NCBI GenBank assembly: GCA_035699465.1
Contig: DASSPT010000116.1
Coordinates: forward strand, 1-12,703
Direction: 5' to 3'
DNA: 12,703 nucleotides
Origin: JAICNR01 sp035699465
Lineage (GTDB): Bacteria > Gemmatimonadota > Gemmatimonadetes > JACCXV01 > JAHWKZ01
A program made the translations under genes and the position numbers. The notes under the pieces were generated by a model. That model was not told the origin of the DNA and searched no databases. It was given only the letters and a program-made list of their open reading frames with translations. This document shows positions 6,501 to 12,703 of the stretch, in pieces. How positions within the stretch are numbered: position 1 is the stretch's first letter; every line of letters begins with the position of its first letter.

Positions 6501-7394
6501 GTGATCCGAAGCATGACGGGATTCGGCCGCGGCGAGGCGGTCTTCTCGGGCTACCGGTTCGCCGTCGAGATCAAGTCCGTCAACCACCGCTTTCTCAACC
6601 TCAATGTCCGTATGCCGCGGGCTTTCGCGCATCTGGAGAGCCGGGTCACCGCATTGTGCTCCGGCCGCTGCGATCGCGGGCATCTCAACGTCTCGATCGA
6701 GCTCGAGCGGGAGGGAGAGGACGGCGGCAGTGGCCCGCGGCTGAACCGGAAGGTCCTGGACCGTTACCTCGAGATCGTGTCCGATCTCGCGCAGATGGGC
6801 GCCGACGGTCGCGAGATCTCCACCGGATCGCTGCTGGCGTTGCCAGGCGTGATCGATTGGGAGGCGGAGGAGATCTCGATGGCGGACGAAGCGTTCCTCG
6901 AAGGCGCCGCCAGCGCGGTCCGCATGGCCCTCGATGCGCTGGTCGAGAGCAGGAACACGGAGGGGCGCGCCCTGCTGGCGGACTTCCAGGCGCGCCTCGA
7001 CTCCATCGAAGCGAGTCGCCGCCGGATCGAAGAGCTGAGCCCCGTGCGCGAGGAACGGGAGCGAGAGCGGCTGCGCGAGAAGGTCCGCGTCCTGCTCGCA
7101 GAACCGGCCGAGGAGTTGGAGCGTCGGATCGAGCAGGAGATCGTGCTGCTCGCCGACCGGGTGGACGTGAGCGAGGAGTTGACGCGTTTGCGTGCCCATC
7201 TCGAGCACTTCGCCGCGGAGCTGGAGGCGGACGGCGGCGCGGTCGGGCGCAAGCTGACGTTCCTACTCCAGGAGCTCGGCAGGGAAGCGAATACGATCGG
7301 ATCGAAGGCCTCGGACCCCGAGATCCAGAAAGCGGCCATCGAGATCAAGACGGAGCTGGAGAAGATGCGCGAGCAGGCGGAAAACGTGGAATGA
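6501..7394 (+). CDS. yicC: YicC family endoribonuclease-like protein
   Basis: YicC-family proteins are widespread. E. coli YicC and B. subtilis YloC have been described as endoribonucleases acting on RNA. The 297-residue length is normal for the family. It starts VIRSMTGFGRGE, the family hallmark, and continues with EIKSVNHRFLNLNVRMPRAF. The C-terminal part, KLTFLLQELGREANTIGSKASDPEI, is the conserved DUF1732 region. The start is GTG at 6501, where the hallmark begins and AGGAGAG lies 4 nt upstream; the same frame stays open back to 6420, but the extra residues do not resemble the family. The middle (about 190-240) is rich in Glu and Arg, likely a long helix. The stop overlaps gmk (ATGA). The yicC-gmk-rpoZ order is common in bacteria. 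Confidence 0.94.
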   Translation: MIRSMTGFGRGEAVFSGYRFAVEIKSVNHRFLNLNVRMPRAFAHLESRVTALCSGRCDRGHLNVSIELEREGEDGGSGPRLNRKVLDRYLEIVSDLAQMGADGREISTGSLLALPGVIDWEAEEISMADEAFLEGAASAVRMALDALVESRNTEGRALLADFQARLDSIEASRRRIEELSPVREERERERLREKVRVLLAEPAEELERRIEQEIVLLADRVDVSEELTRLRAHLEHFAAELEADGGAVGRKLTFLLQELGREANTIGSKASDPEIQKAAIEIKTELEKMREQAENVE

Positions 7395-8068
7395 GCGAGC
7401 GGGACGCCGATTTCCGGCTGCGCACCCGGCCCTTCCCGATCATCCTCTCGGCTCCCAGCGGGGCGGGGAAGACCTCGGTGTCCAACGAGATCTTCCAGCG
7501 CTTTCCCTACCTCCGCTTCGCGGTCTCGCTCACCACGCGGGCCAGGCGCGACGGAGAAGTGGACGGCGTCGACTATCGGTTCGTCGACGAGCGGACGTTC
7601 GTGGAGTCGCGCGACGCGGGAGAGCTGGCCGAGTGGGCGGTGGTCCACGGACGGCTGTACGGTACGCCGAGGGCGGAGGTGGACAAGGCACTGGCGGGCG
7701 GGTACCACGTGCTGCTCGACGTCGACGTCCAGGGAGGCACGTCGCTGATGGAGGCGTATCCAGGCGCGGTCTCCATCTTCCTGCTCCCGCCCAGCCACGG
7801 CGCGATGGAGGCACGGCTCAGGGCACGGGGCACCGACTCCGAGGCAGCCATCGCGGCCCGCCTGGCGGAGGCGCTCAAGGAACTGGAGTGCGTTTCGCAG
7901 TACGAGTACGTGATCGTAAACCGAGAGCTCGACAAGACGGTCGAGGTGTTCTCGCGGATCATCCACGCGGAAGAGCACCGGCGCGTTCGTCGCGAAAATC
8001 TGGAGGAGTGGATCGACGTCCACTTCCCGAGCCGCGGCGCCGCCAGGACTATCGGCGCGAGCTCGTGA
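7391..8068 (+). CDS. gmk: Guanylate kinase
   Basis: The enzyme phosphorylates GMP to GDP with ATP and is essential for GTP and (p)ppGpp precursor pools. The 225 residues are near the usual ~205-210 plus a short N-terminal leader. The P-loop is SAPSGAGKTS (residues 20-29, Lys27). The GMP-binding part is SLTTRARRDGEVDGVDYRFV, and VLLDVDVQGG is the Walker-B region. RLRARGTDSEAAIAARL is the lid-side segment. The ATG at 7391 overlaps the yicC stop, and rpoZ follows after 61 bp. All expected motifs are present, so the protein should be active. Confidence 0.96.
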   Translation: MSERDADFRLRTRPFPIILSAPSGAGKTSVSNEIFQRFPYLRFAVSLTTRARRDGEVDGVDYRFVDERTFVESRDAGELAEWAVVHGRLYGTPRAEVDKALAGGYHVLLDVDVQGGTSLMEAYPGAVSIFLLPPSHGAMEARLRARGTDSEAAIAARLAEALKELECVSQYEYVIVNRELDKTVEVFSRIIHAEEHRRVRRENLEEWIDVHFPSRGAARTIGASS

Positions 8069-8116
8069 AATCGATGCCGATCGGATCCCGCTTCTCGGCG
8101 GTCCGAGCGGAATGCT

Positions 8117-8124
8117 GGAGGAGG
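8117..8124 (+). promoter_or_regulatory. Strong Shine-Dalgarno deciding the rpoZ start
   Basis: GGAGGAGG lies 5 nt before the ATG at 8130. It picks this ATG over an in-frame ATG at 8112, which is upstream of the site and has no such signal. It is among the strongest ribosome-binding sites in the window, fitting a highly expressed RNA polymerase subunit. Confidence 0.7.
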
Positions 8125-8129
8125 ATCGC

Positions 8130-8342
8130 ATGAAAGTGTTCACACCGGGACAGGTCGCCTCGAAGTCGCAGGGCAACAAGTACGAGGCCGTGATGGTCGC
8201 CTCGGCGTACGCCAGAAAGCTGAACGAGCTGCCGAAGGAGGGCGGCAAGGAGTGGAAGAAGAAGTACACTACGCGAGCCCTGGAGGACCTGGCCGCGGGC
8301 GAGATCGAGTACACGGTGGTCGACAAGCGCGCCGGGGAGTAG
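8130..8342 (+). CDS. rpoZ: DNA-directed RNA polymerase omega subunit
   Basis: Omega wraps the β' C-terminus and helps assemble RNA polymerase; in proteobacteria it forms part of a ppGpp site. The 70-residue product is short but within the family range. NKYEAVMVASAYARKLNELP (about residues 16-35) is the conserved NKYE...A..RARQL core, and TTRALEDLAAGEIEY is the typical tail. The start at 8130 is set by the GGAGGAGG upstream. Its place directly after gmk and before coaBC is the common arrangement and strengthens the call for so short a gene. Confidence 0.92.
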   Translation: MKVFTPGQVASKSQGNKYEAVMVASAYARKLNELPKEGGKEWKKKYTTRALEDLAAGEIEYTVVDKRAGE

Positions 8343-8368
8343 CTCCCTTCGAACCCTTCGCCGGGCGG

Positions 8369-9604
8369 GTGGTAACGCTCGGCGTCACGTCGGGGATCGC
8401 CTGCTACAAGGCCGTGGACCTGATGCGCGACCTGCAGCGCGCAGGCGCCCGGGTGCGCGTCGTCTTGACGCGCTCGGCGGCCGAGCTGGTGCGCCCGGCG
8501 CTGTTCGAGGCCCTCTCAGGCGAGCGGGTCGGAGTCGAGCTGTGGAGCGACTGGCCCGCGGGCGAGGAGAGCGAGGGCGGCTATGCGCGGTTCCCGCACC
8601 TCGACTTCGCGCGCGGGGTCGACGCGGTGGTCGTTGCGCCCGCGACCGCGAACATCCTCGGCAAGGCGGCGGCCGGCCTGGCCGACGACCTGCTATCGAC
8701 GACGCTCGTGGCCGTCGATCCGGCGGAGACGCCGGTCGTCTTCGTGCCGTCCATGAACGCGACCATGTACGAGAATCCCGCCGTGCGGGCGAATCGGGCG
8801 ATCCTCGAGGAGCGGGGGTACGCGCTCTTGGCGCCCGGCGAGGGACCGCTCGCGTGCGGGGAGGTCGGGATCGGACGCTGGCCGGGGAACGAGTTCGTCC
8901 TGGCGGCGCTCGACCGGCTCCTGAACGGGCGTGGACGCATGTCCGGGCGGCACGTGGTCGTGACCGCCGGCCCGACGCAGGTGGAAATCGACCCTGTCAG
9001 AGTCGTCACCAACCGCTCGTCGGGCCGCATGGGGTTCGCGGTCGCCGAAGCGTGCTGGCGCGAGGGTGCCGACGTCGTCGTCGTCCACGGGCCGACGACC
9101 GTCGAACCGCCGCCGTTCGTCAGGGCCGTCGCCGTGCGGACGCCCGAAGAGATGTCGGCCGCGGTCCGGGGGGAGATGGAAGGCGCCGACCAGCTGTGGA
9201 TGGCGGCGGCGGTGTCCGACTGGCGCCCGGTCGAGACGGCGGAGCGGAAGCTCAAGAAAGCGGACTGGGACGGGGTCCTGCGGATGGAGCGGACGGAGGA
9301 CATTCTCGCCCGCGCCGCAATCGAGCGCGCCCCGGGGACGACGCTCGTCGGCTTCGCCCTCGAGACCGACGACGTGTCCGAGGCGGCGGCGGAGAAGCTG
9401 CGCGACAAGGGGTGCGACTGGCTGGTGGTGAACAATCCCCGGGAAGAAGGTGCCGGCTTCGAGCACGAGACCAACCGGGTGTTCGTCCTCGGACGGGACG
9501 GGTCCCGGACGGAGTTCGATCTCATGTCGAAGCGGGAGCTCGCCCGACGCCTGGTCGATCTCGTGCTCGACCGCACGGCCGCCGGAGCGGCGGCTGAGCG
9601 GTGA
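8369..9604 (+). CDS. coaBC: Bifunctional phosphopantothenoylcysteine decarboxylase / phosphopantothenate-cysteine ligase
   Basis: CoaB joins cysteine to 4'-phosphopantothenate (CTP-dependent in bacteria) and CoaC, an FMN enzyme, decarboxylates the product to 4'-phosphopantetheine, both on the coenzyme A route. The N-terminal CoaC domain (1 to ~185) has GVTSGIACYKA, His77 in FPHLDFA as the catalytic histidine, VVVAPATANILGKAA, PSMNATMYENP and Cys163 in LACGEVGIGRW. CoaB begins at about residue 191, where an in-frame ATG (8939) precedes GRHVVVTAGPT; VTNRSSGRMGFAVAE and the KLKK motif (294-297) follow. GTG at 8369 is the first usable start after the rpoZ stop and lies directly before the conserved N-terminus, but its ribosome-binding site is poor. 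The total of 411 residues is normal. A short extra loop (about 61-72, acidic and glycine-rich) sits before the catalytic His. Confidence 0.94.
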   Translation: MVTLGVTSGIACYKAVDLMRDLQRAGARVRVVLTRSAAELVRPALFEALSGERVGVELWSDWPAGEESEGGYARFPHLDFARGVDAVVVAPATANILGKAAAGLADDLLSTTLVAVDPAETPVVFVPSMNATMYENPAVRANRAILEERGYALLAPGEGPLACGEVGIGRWPGNEFVLAALDRLLNGRGRMSGRHVVVTAGPTQVEIDPVRVVTNRSSGRMGFAVAEACWREGADVVVVHGPTTVEPPPFVRAVAVRTPEEMSAAVRGEMEGADQLWMAAAVSDWRPVETAERKLKKADWDGVLRMERTEDILARAAIERAPGTTLVGFALETDDVSEAAAEKLRDKGCDWLVVNNPREEGAGFEHETNRVFVLGRDGSRTEFDLMSKRELARRLVDLVLDRTAAGAAAER

Positions 9605-9617
9605 CGCGCCCCGTGGC

Positions 9618-10379
9618 GTGAGCGACGATTCGAGGATCCAGGCGAGGGCGCGACTGGAACGGGCGCGACTCCTGGGCGAGAAGAGCGTCTATCGTCTGTC
9701 GCCGGTGGCTCGCCGTGAGGATCCTGCACCGTCGATCCAGGCGGCGGTCGCCACCGCGGCGCCCCTGGAGAACCGCGGCGCCTCGCCGTCGGGCTTCGAC
9801 GGGGCCGCATGGGAAGCGGTGCGAGCGGAAGCGCTCGTGTGCACGCGATGCGAGCTCAGCGCCACCCGCACGAACGTCGTCTGGGGTAGCGGCACGCCGC
9901 ACACGAAAATCATGGTGATCGGGGAGGCGCCCGGATACCATGAGGACCAGCAGGGCGAGGCGTTCGTCGGGCGCGCGGGTCAGCTCCTGACCAAGATCCT
10001 CGAGGCGATCGGCTTCGGTCGCGACGAGGTCTTCATCACCAACGTGCTCAAGTGCCGGCCGCCCCAGAACGCCGATCCGCAGCCGCATCAGGTGGCCGAG
10101 TGCGAGCCCTACCTCATGCGCCAGATCACGCTCATCGACCCGGCCGTGATCCTGACCCTCGGACGCCATGCGGCGCGCACCTTGCTTCGAAACGACGGCT
10201 CGATGGGAAGTCTGCGCGGCCGGGTCCACCGGTACGAAGGAGTTCCGCTGGTGGCCACCTACCATCCGGCGGCCCTCCTCCGGAACCCGACCCTGAAACG
10301 CCCCACCTGGGAGGACGTGCAGCTCGTGAGGAAGATCTATGACGAGGAGATGACGGCGCGGGGAGTACGGAATGGATGA
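9618..10379 (+). CDS. udg: Family 4 uracil-DNA glycosylase with [4Fe-4S] cluster
   Basis: The enzyme removes uracil from DNA made by cytosine deamination, starting base-excision repair. Four cysteines expected to hold the iron-sulfur cluster are present: Cys75 and Cys78 (CTRC), Cys146 (LKCRPP) and Cys162 (AECEPY). Motif A, VIGEAPGYHEDQQGEAFVGR, begins near residue 100, and motif B is ATYHPAALLR with His216. These define family 4 rather than family 1 UNG. The first ~65 residues are Ala/Arg/Pro-rich and not part of the catalytic core; such extensions are frequent in family 4. GTG at 9618 is chosen because it is the first start in the frame after the coaBC stop (13 bp earlier). The 3' end overlaps dnaB by 8 bp. 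The older 'phage SPO1 DNA polymerase-related' label refers to the same family. Confidence 0.93.
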   Translation: MSDDSRIQARARLERARLLGEKSVYRLSPVARREDPAPSIQAAVATAAPLENRGASPSGFDGAAWEAVRAEALVCTRCELSATRTNVVWGSGTPHTKIMVIGEAPGYHEDQQGEAFVGRAGQLLTKILEAIGFGRDEVFITNVLKCRPPQNADPQPHQVAECEPYLMRQITLIDPAVILTLGRHAARTLLRNDGSMGSLRGRVHRYEGVPLVATYHPAALLRNPTLKRPTWEDVQLVRKIYDEEMTARGVRNG

Positions 10380-11760
10380 AGTCCAGGTCCTGAGTCGCGG
10401 AGTCACGCCGCTTCGCGCCCACGAGCGGACGCCACCGCACAGCGACGAGGCCGAGATCTCGGTCCTGGGTGGGATGCTGATCGAGGAGACGGCCGCCGAC
10501 TACGCCATGGAGAAGCTCGTCGAGGACGACTTCTACCATCCCGCTCATCGACTGATCTTCGAAGCCGTCCAGCGCCTCCGCGATCAAGGGCATGCGCCCG
10601 ACGCCCTGGCGGTGCGAGAGGAGCTCCAGCGGCACGGCGATCTCGACCGCGCGGGCGGATCGGAGTATCTGGCCCGGATCGTCGACATCGTGCCGACGGC
10701 GGCCAACATCGGGTATCACGTGAAGATCGTGCTCGACAACTCGGTGAAGCGGCGCCTGATCGAGGTCGGGACGCGGGTGGTCGGGGAGACTTACGATTCC
10801 AGCGAGGACTCGGACGTGCTCCTGAACCGTGCCGAGGAGGAGATCTTCCGGCTCGGCGAGCGCCGCCACAAGAAATCGTTCACGCCGATCAACCAGCTCC
10901 TGCAGGGCGCCGTGCAGCAGCTGGAGGCGCTGAGCTCGTCCTCGGAGCGGATCACGGGCGCGCCGTCCGGCTTCAAGGACCTGGACGAGCTTACGGGCGG
11001 ATTCCAGCTCAGCGATCTGATCATCCTCGCGGCCCGGCCCTCGCTCGGGAAGACGAGTCTCGCCCTCAACATCGCCGCCTACCTGGCGACGCAAAAGGGC
11101 CTGCCGGTCGCCATCTTCAGTCTCGAGATGTCGATGGAGCAGCTGGTCCAGCGGTTGATCAGCAGCGAGTCGCCGGTGTCGCTCCACTCGCTGAGGACGG
11201 GCCGCGCGAGCATCGAGGAGTGGCGCCGCGTCTCGGATGCCTGCGAGCGGCTGCGACGGGCGCCGATCTACATCGACGACAGCGGGATTCTGAGCGCCCT
11301 CGAGATGCGCGCCAAGGCCAGACGTCTAAAGCTCCAGAAGGACATCGGGCTCGTGGTGGTCGATTACCTGCAGCTCATGGAGAGCAACCGCCGTTCCGAG
11401 AGCCGCCAGCAGGAGATCACCGAGATCAGCCGCTCGTTGAAGGCGCTGGCCAAGGAGCTCAACGTGCCGGTGATCGCCCTCTCGCAGCTCTCACGCGCTC
11501 CGGAGCAGCGGACGACCGATCAGCGGCCGAGGCTGTCGGATCTCAGGGAGAGCGGCGCGATCGAGCAGGACGCCGACCTGGTTCTGTTCCTCTACAAGGA
11601 GAAGTCTCCCGAAGGAGACAGGAAGCAGGACGCCGCGGCCGGCACGGTGGAGGTGATCGTCGGGAAGAACCGCAACGGCCCGACGGACAAGATCCTCCTG
11701 ACGTGGCTCGGCAACTTCATGCGGTTCGAGGACTTCGACCCGCGGTTCGCGACCGTTTGA
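10372..11760 (+). CDS. dnaB: Replicative DNA helicase DnaB
   Basis: DnaB is the ring helicase that unwinds DNA 5'-3' at the replication fork and recruits primase. The 462 residues are a normal length. The N-terminal domain has EAEISVLGGMLIEETA and FYHPAHRLIFEAV (about 24-66). The RecA-like domain has Walker A ARPSLGKTS with Lys227, the SLEMSMEQLVQRL motif, LVVVDYLQLM as Walker B, and GKNRNGPTD near the C-terminus with the arginine finger. No intein interrupts these motifs. ATG at 10372 overlaps the UDG stop by 8 bp and has GGGGAG upstream. It ends in TGA overlapping the TTG start of radA. The usual rplI (L9) neighbour is absent here. The motifs leave no reasonable alternative apart from DnaB-like phage helicases, which this chromosomal context argues against. 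Confidence 0.97.
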   Translation: MDEVQVLSRGVTPLRAHERTPPHSDEAEISVLGGMLIEETAADYAMEKLVEDDFYHPAHRLIFEAVQRLRDQGHAPDALAVREELQRHGDLDRAGGSEYLARIVDIVPTAANIGYHVKIVLDNSVKRRLIEVGTRVVGETYDSSEDSDVLLNRAEEEIFRLGERRHKKSFTPINQLLQGAVQQLEALSSSSERITGAPSGFKDLDELTGGFQLSDLIILAARPSLGKTSLALNIAAYLATQKGLPVAIFSLEMSMEQLVQRLISSESPVSLHSLRTGRASIEEWRRVSDACERLRRAPIYIDDSGILSALEMRAKARRLKLQKDIGLVVVDYLQLMESNRRSESRQQEITEISRSLKALAKELNVPVIALSQLSRAPEQRTTDQRPRLSDLRESGAIEQDADLVLFLYKEKSPEGDRKQDAAAGTVEVIVGKNRNGPTDKILLTWLGNFMRFEDFDPRFATV

Positions 11761-12703
11761 ACCGCCGCACCCGCTCGCGCTTCGTGTGCTCGGCGTGCGG
11801 GGCGACGAGCCTGCGCTGGGCGGGCCGCTGCCCCGAGTGCGGCGAGTGGAACTCGCTCGTCGAGGAGGTGCTCGAGCGGGCGGCGGCGCGCGGCGAGCGC
11901 GCTCCGGCCGTGGCCGCGCGCCCGCTGGCCGATGTCGACGTCTCCGAGGCGGCGCGCGTCTCGACCGGCACCGCGGAGCTCGACCGGCTGCTGGGCGGCG
12001 GGATCGTTCCCGGCGGCCTGTATCTGCTGGGCGGAGAGCCCGGTATCGGAAAATCGACACTCCTGCTCCAGGTGGCGGGGAGACTGGTGCGGGAGGGCCG
12101 GAAGGTGCTGTACCTGGCGGGGGAGGAGTCGCCGGGTCAGATCAAGCTGCGGGCGGAGCGGCTGGGCGTCGCCGGCGGGGAGCTGCTGATCGCCGCGGGC
12201 ACGGCGCTCGACTCGCTCATGGCCACCTGCGACGAGATCAGTCCCGAAGTGGTCATCTGCGACTCCGTCCAGACCGTCTACTCCCCGGCCCTCTCGAGCG
12301 CTCCGGGGTCGGTCTCGCAGGTGCGGGCGGCGGCAGGGTCCTTGCAGGGTTTCTGCAAGACGCGCGGCGCGGCGGCGTTCCTGGTGGGCCACGTCACCAA
12401 GGAGGGCTGGATCGCGGGGCCGAAGACGCTCGAGCATCTGGTGGACGCGGTGCTCCTCTTCGAGGGGGACACGCATCACGATTACCGGGTGCTCCGCGCG
12501 CAGAAGAACCGGTACGGGTCGACACAGGAGATCGCCGTGTTCCGGATGACGGGCGCGGGCCTCGAGGCGGTCGACAACCCGTCCGCGTTCTTCCTCGATC
12601 CGGCGCGCAGCCTGCAGCCGGCTCCCGGCTCGGCGCACGTAGCCTGCCTGGAGGGCACGCGGCCGCTCCTGATCGAGGTCCAGGCGCTGGTCGCGCCCAG
12701 CCC
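11757..12703 (+). CDS. radA: DNA repair protein RadA (Sms), 3' end outside window
   Basis: RadA is a RecA-related hexameric helicase that extends D-loops during recombination and repair. About 315 residues are visible, with the C-terminal end (Lon-like domain) cut by the window. The N-terminal zinc finger has Cys11, Cys14, Cys25 and Cys28 (CSAC...CPEC). Walker A is GGEPGIGKST with Lys99, and YLAGEES follows. GWIAGPKTLEHLVDAVLLFEGD precedes the RadA-specific KNRYG at 250-254. The visible end, EVQALVAPS, is the start of the Lon-like part. TTG at 11757 overlaps the dnaB stop (TTGA), suggesting coupling; no longer start is possible without running into dnaB. A GTG at 11784 is the alternative but would begin one residue before the first zinc cysteine. 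All motifs needed for activity are intact in the visible part. Confidence 0.95.
   Translation, partial: MNRRTRSRFVCSACGATSLRWAGRCPECGEWNSLVEEVLERAAARGERAPAVAARPLADVDVSEAARVSTGTAELDRLLGGGIVPGGLYLLGGEPGIGKSTLLLQVAGRLVREGRKVLYLAGEESPGQIKLRAERLGVAGGELLIAAGTALDSLMATCDEISPEVVICDSVQTVYSPALSSAPGSVSQVRAAAGSLQGFCKTRGAAAFLVGHVTKEGWIAGPKTLEHLVDAVLLFEGDTHHDYRVLRAQKNRYGSTQEIAVFRMTGAGLEAVDNPSAFFLDPARSLQPAPGSAHVACLEGTRPLLIEVQALVAPS

Noticed and set aside
4532..6514. Very long minus-strand open frame across the PPTase, larB and DUF1232 genes
   Set aside because: It is Arg/Gly-rich with no recognisable domain, and it spans two convincingly coded genes on the other strand.
8069..8129. gmk-rpoZ spacer examined for a promoter, hairpin or small gene
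   Set aside because: Only short GC-rich palindromes such as CCGATCGG are seen; nothing beyond the rpoZ ribosome-binding site can be supported.
6764..8326. 520-codon minus-strand frame opposite yicC, gmk and rpoZ
   Set aside because: Serine/arginine-rich shadow of well-supported plus-strand genes; no motif or ribosome-binding site.
11784..11786. GTG as an alternative radA start
   Set aside because: It would put the first zinc-ligand cysteine at residue 2. RadA proteins normally have several residues before it, and the TTG at 11757 supplies them and overlaps the dnaB stop.
1..12703. Search by eye for CRISPR repeats, insertion sequences, tRNA genes, inteins and toxin-antitoxin pairs
   Set aside because: No regularly spaced repeats, transposase motifs, terminal inverted repeats, tRNA-like cloverleafs or interrupted conserved motifs were found; the window is mostly core genes.

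Overview
This is a GC-rich bacterial window with very tight gene packing. Every confident call is a chromosomal core or accessory gene. I see no mobile element, CRISPR array, rRNA, tRNA or intein. The likely source is a Gram-negative (diderm) bacterium of the FCB-related candidate phyla, with Candidatus Eisenbacteria or a neighbour as my best guess. The evidence is an outer-membrane Omp85-type barrel, a SPOR protein, and a secreted protein carrying the 'LEQNFPNPF' FlgD/T9SS-like C-terminal module common in those phyla. This placement is inference; no marker gene here was compared with a database.

Layout. (1) Positions 2-2218, plus strand: the 3' end of selB (selenocysteine-specific elongation factor), then a SPOR-domain envelope protein whose start overlaps the selB stop, then a very small secreted protein that is almost only a FlgD/T9SS-like sorting module. 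(2) Positions 2219-2295: a short convergent intergenic region with two GC-rich hairpins. (3) Positions 2296-5154, minus strand, transcribed right to left: Sfp-type 4'-phosphopantetheinyl transferase, POTRA-less Omp85-like barrel, PTS EIIA (PtsN-like) protein and a C4 zinc-ribbon protein. The spacings suggest an operon. (4) Positions 5155-5212: a 58-bp divergent region. (5) Positions 5213-6419, plus strand: larB (nickel-pincer cofactor synthesis) overlapped by a DUF1232/YkvA protein. (6) Positions 6420-6500: an 81-bp region with a promoter-like AT-richer patch. (7) Positions 6501-12703, plus strand: yicC, gmk, rpoZ, coaBC, family 4 uracil-DNA glycosylase, dnaB and radA (cut by the window end). 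These are linked by 4- to 8-bp overlaps or short gaps.

How they fit together. The last block couples endoribonuclease-family YicC, guanylate kinase, RNA polymerase omega, coenzyme A synthesis, base-excision repair, the replicative helicase and recombination repair, so it is an information-processing/growth operon. The minus-strand block may tie coenzyme A use (PPTase) to an envelope barrel and a phosphotransfer regulator, but that link is inferred from gene order only. selB shows the organism probably decodes UGA as selenocysteine; larB suggests nickel-pincer chemistry.

No convincingly new multi-gene system is visible. The items most worth a second look are the stand-alone sorting-domain protein, the PPTase/barrel/EIIA/zinc-ribbon operon, the POTRA-less barrel with an unusual C-terminus, and the extended yicC-to-radA block. 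Several genes appear to use TTG or GTG starts.
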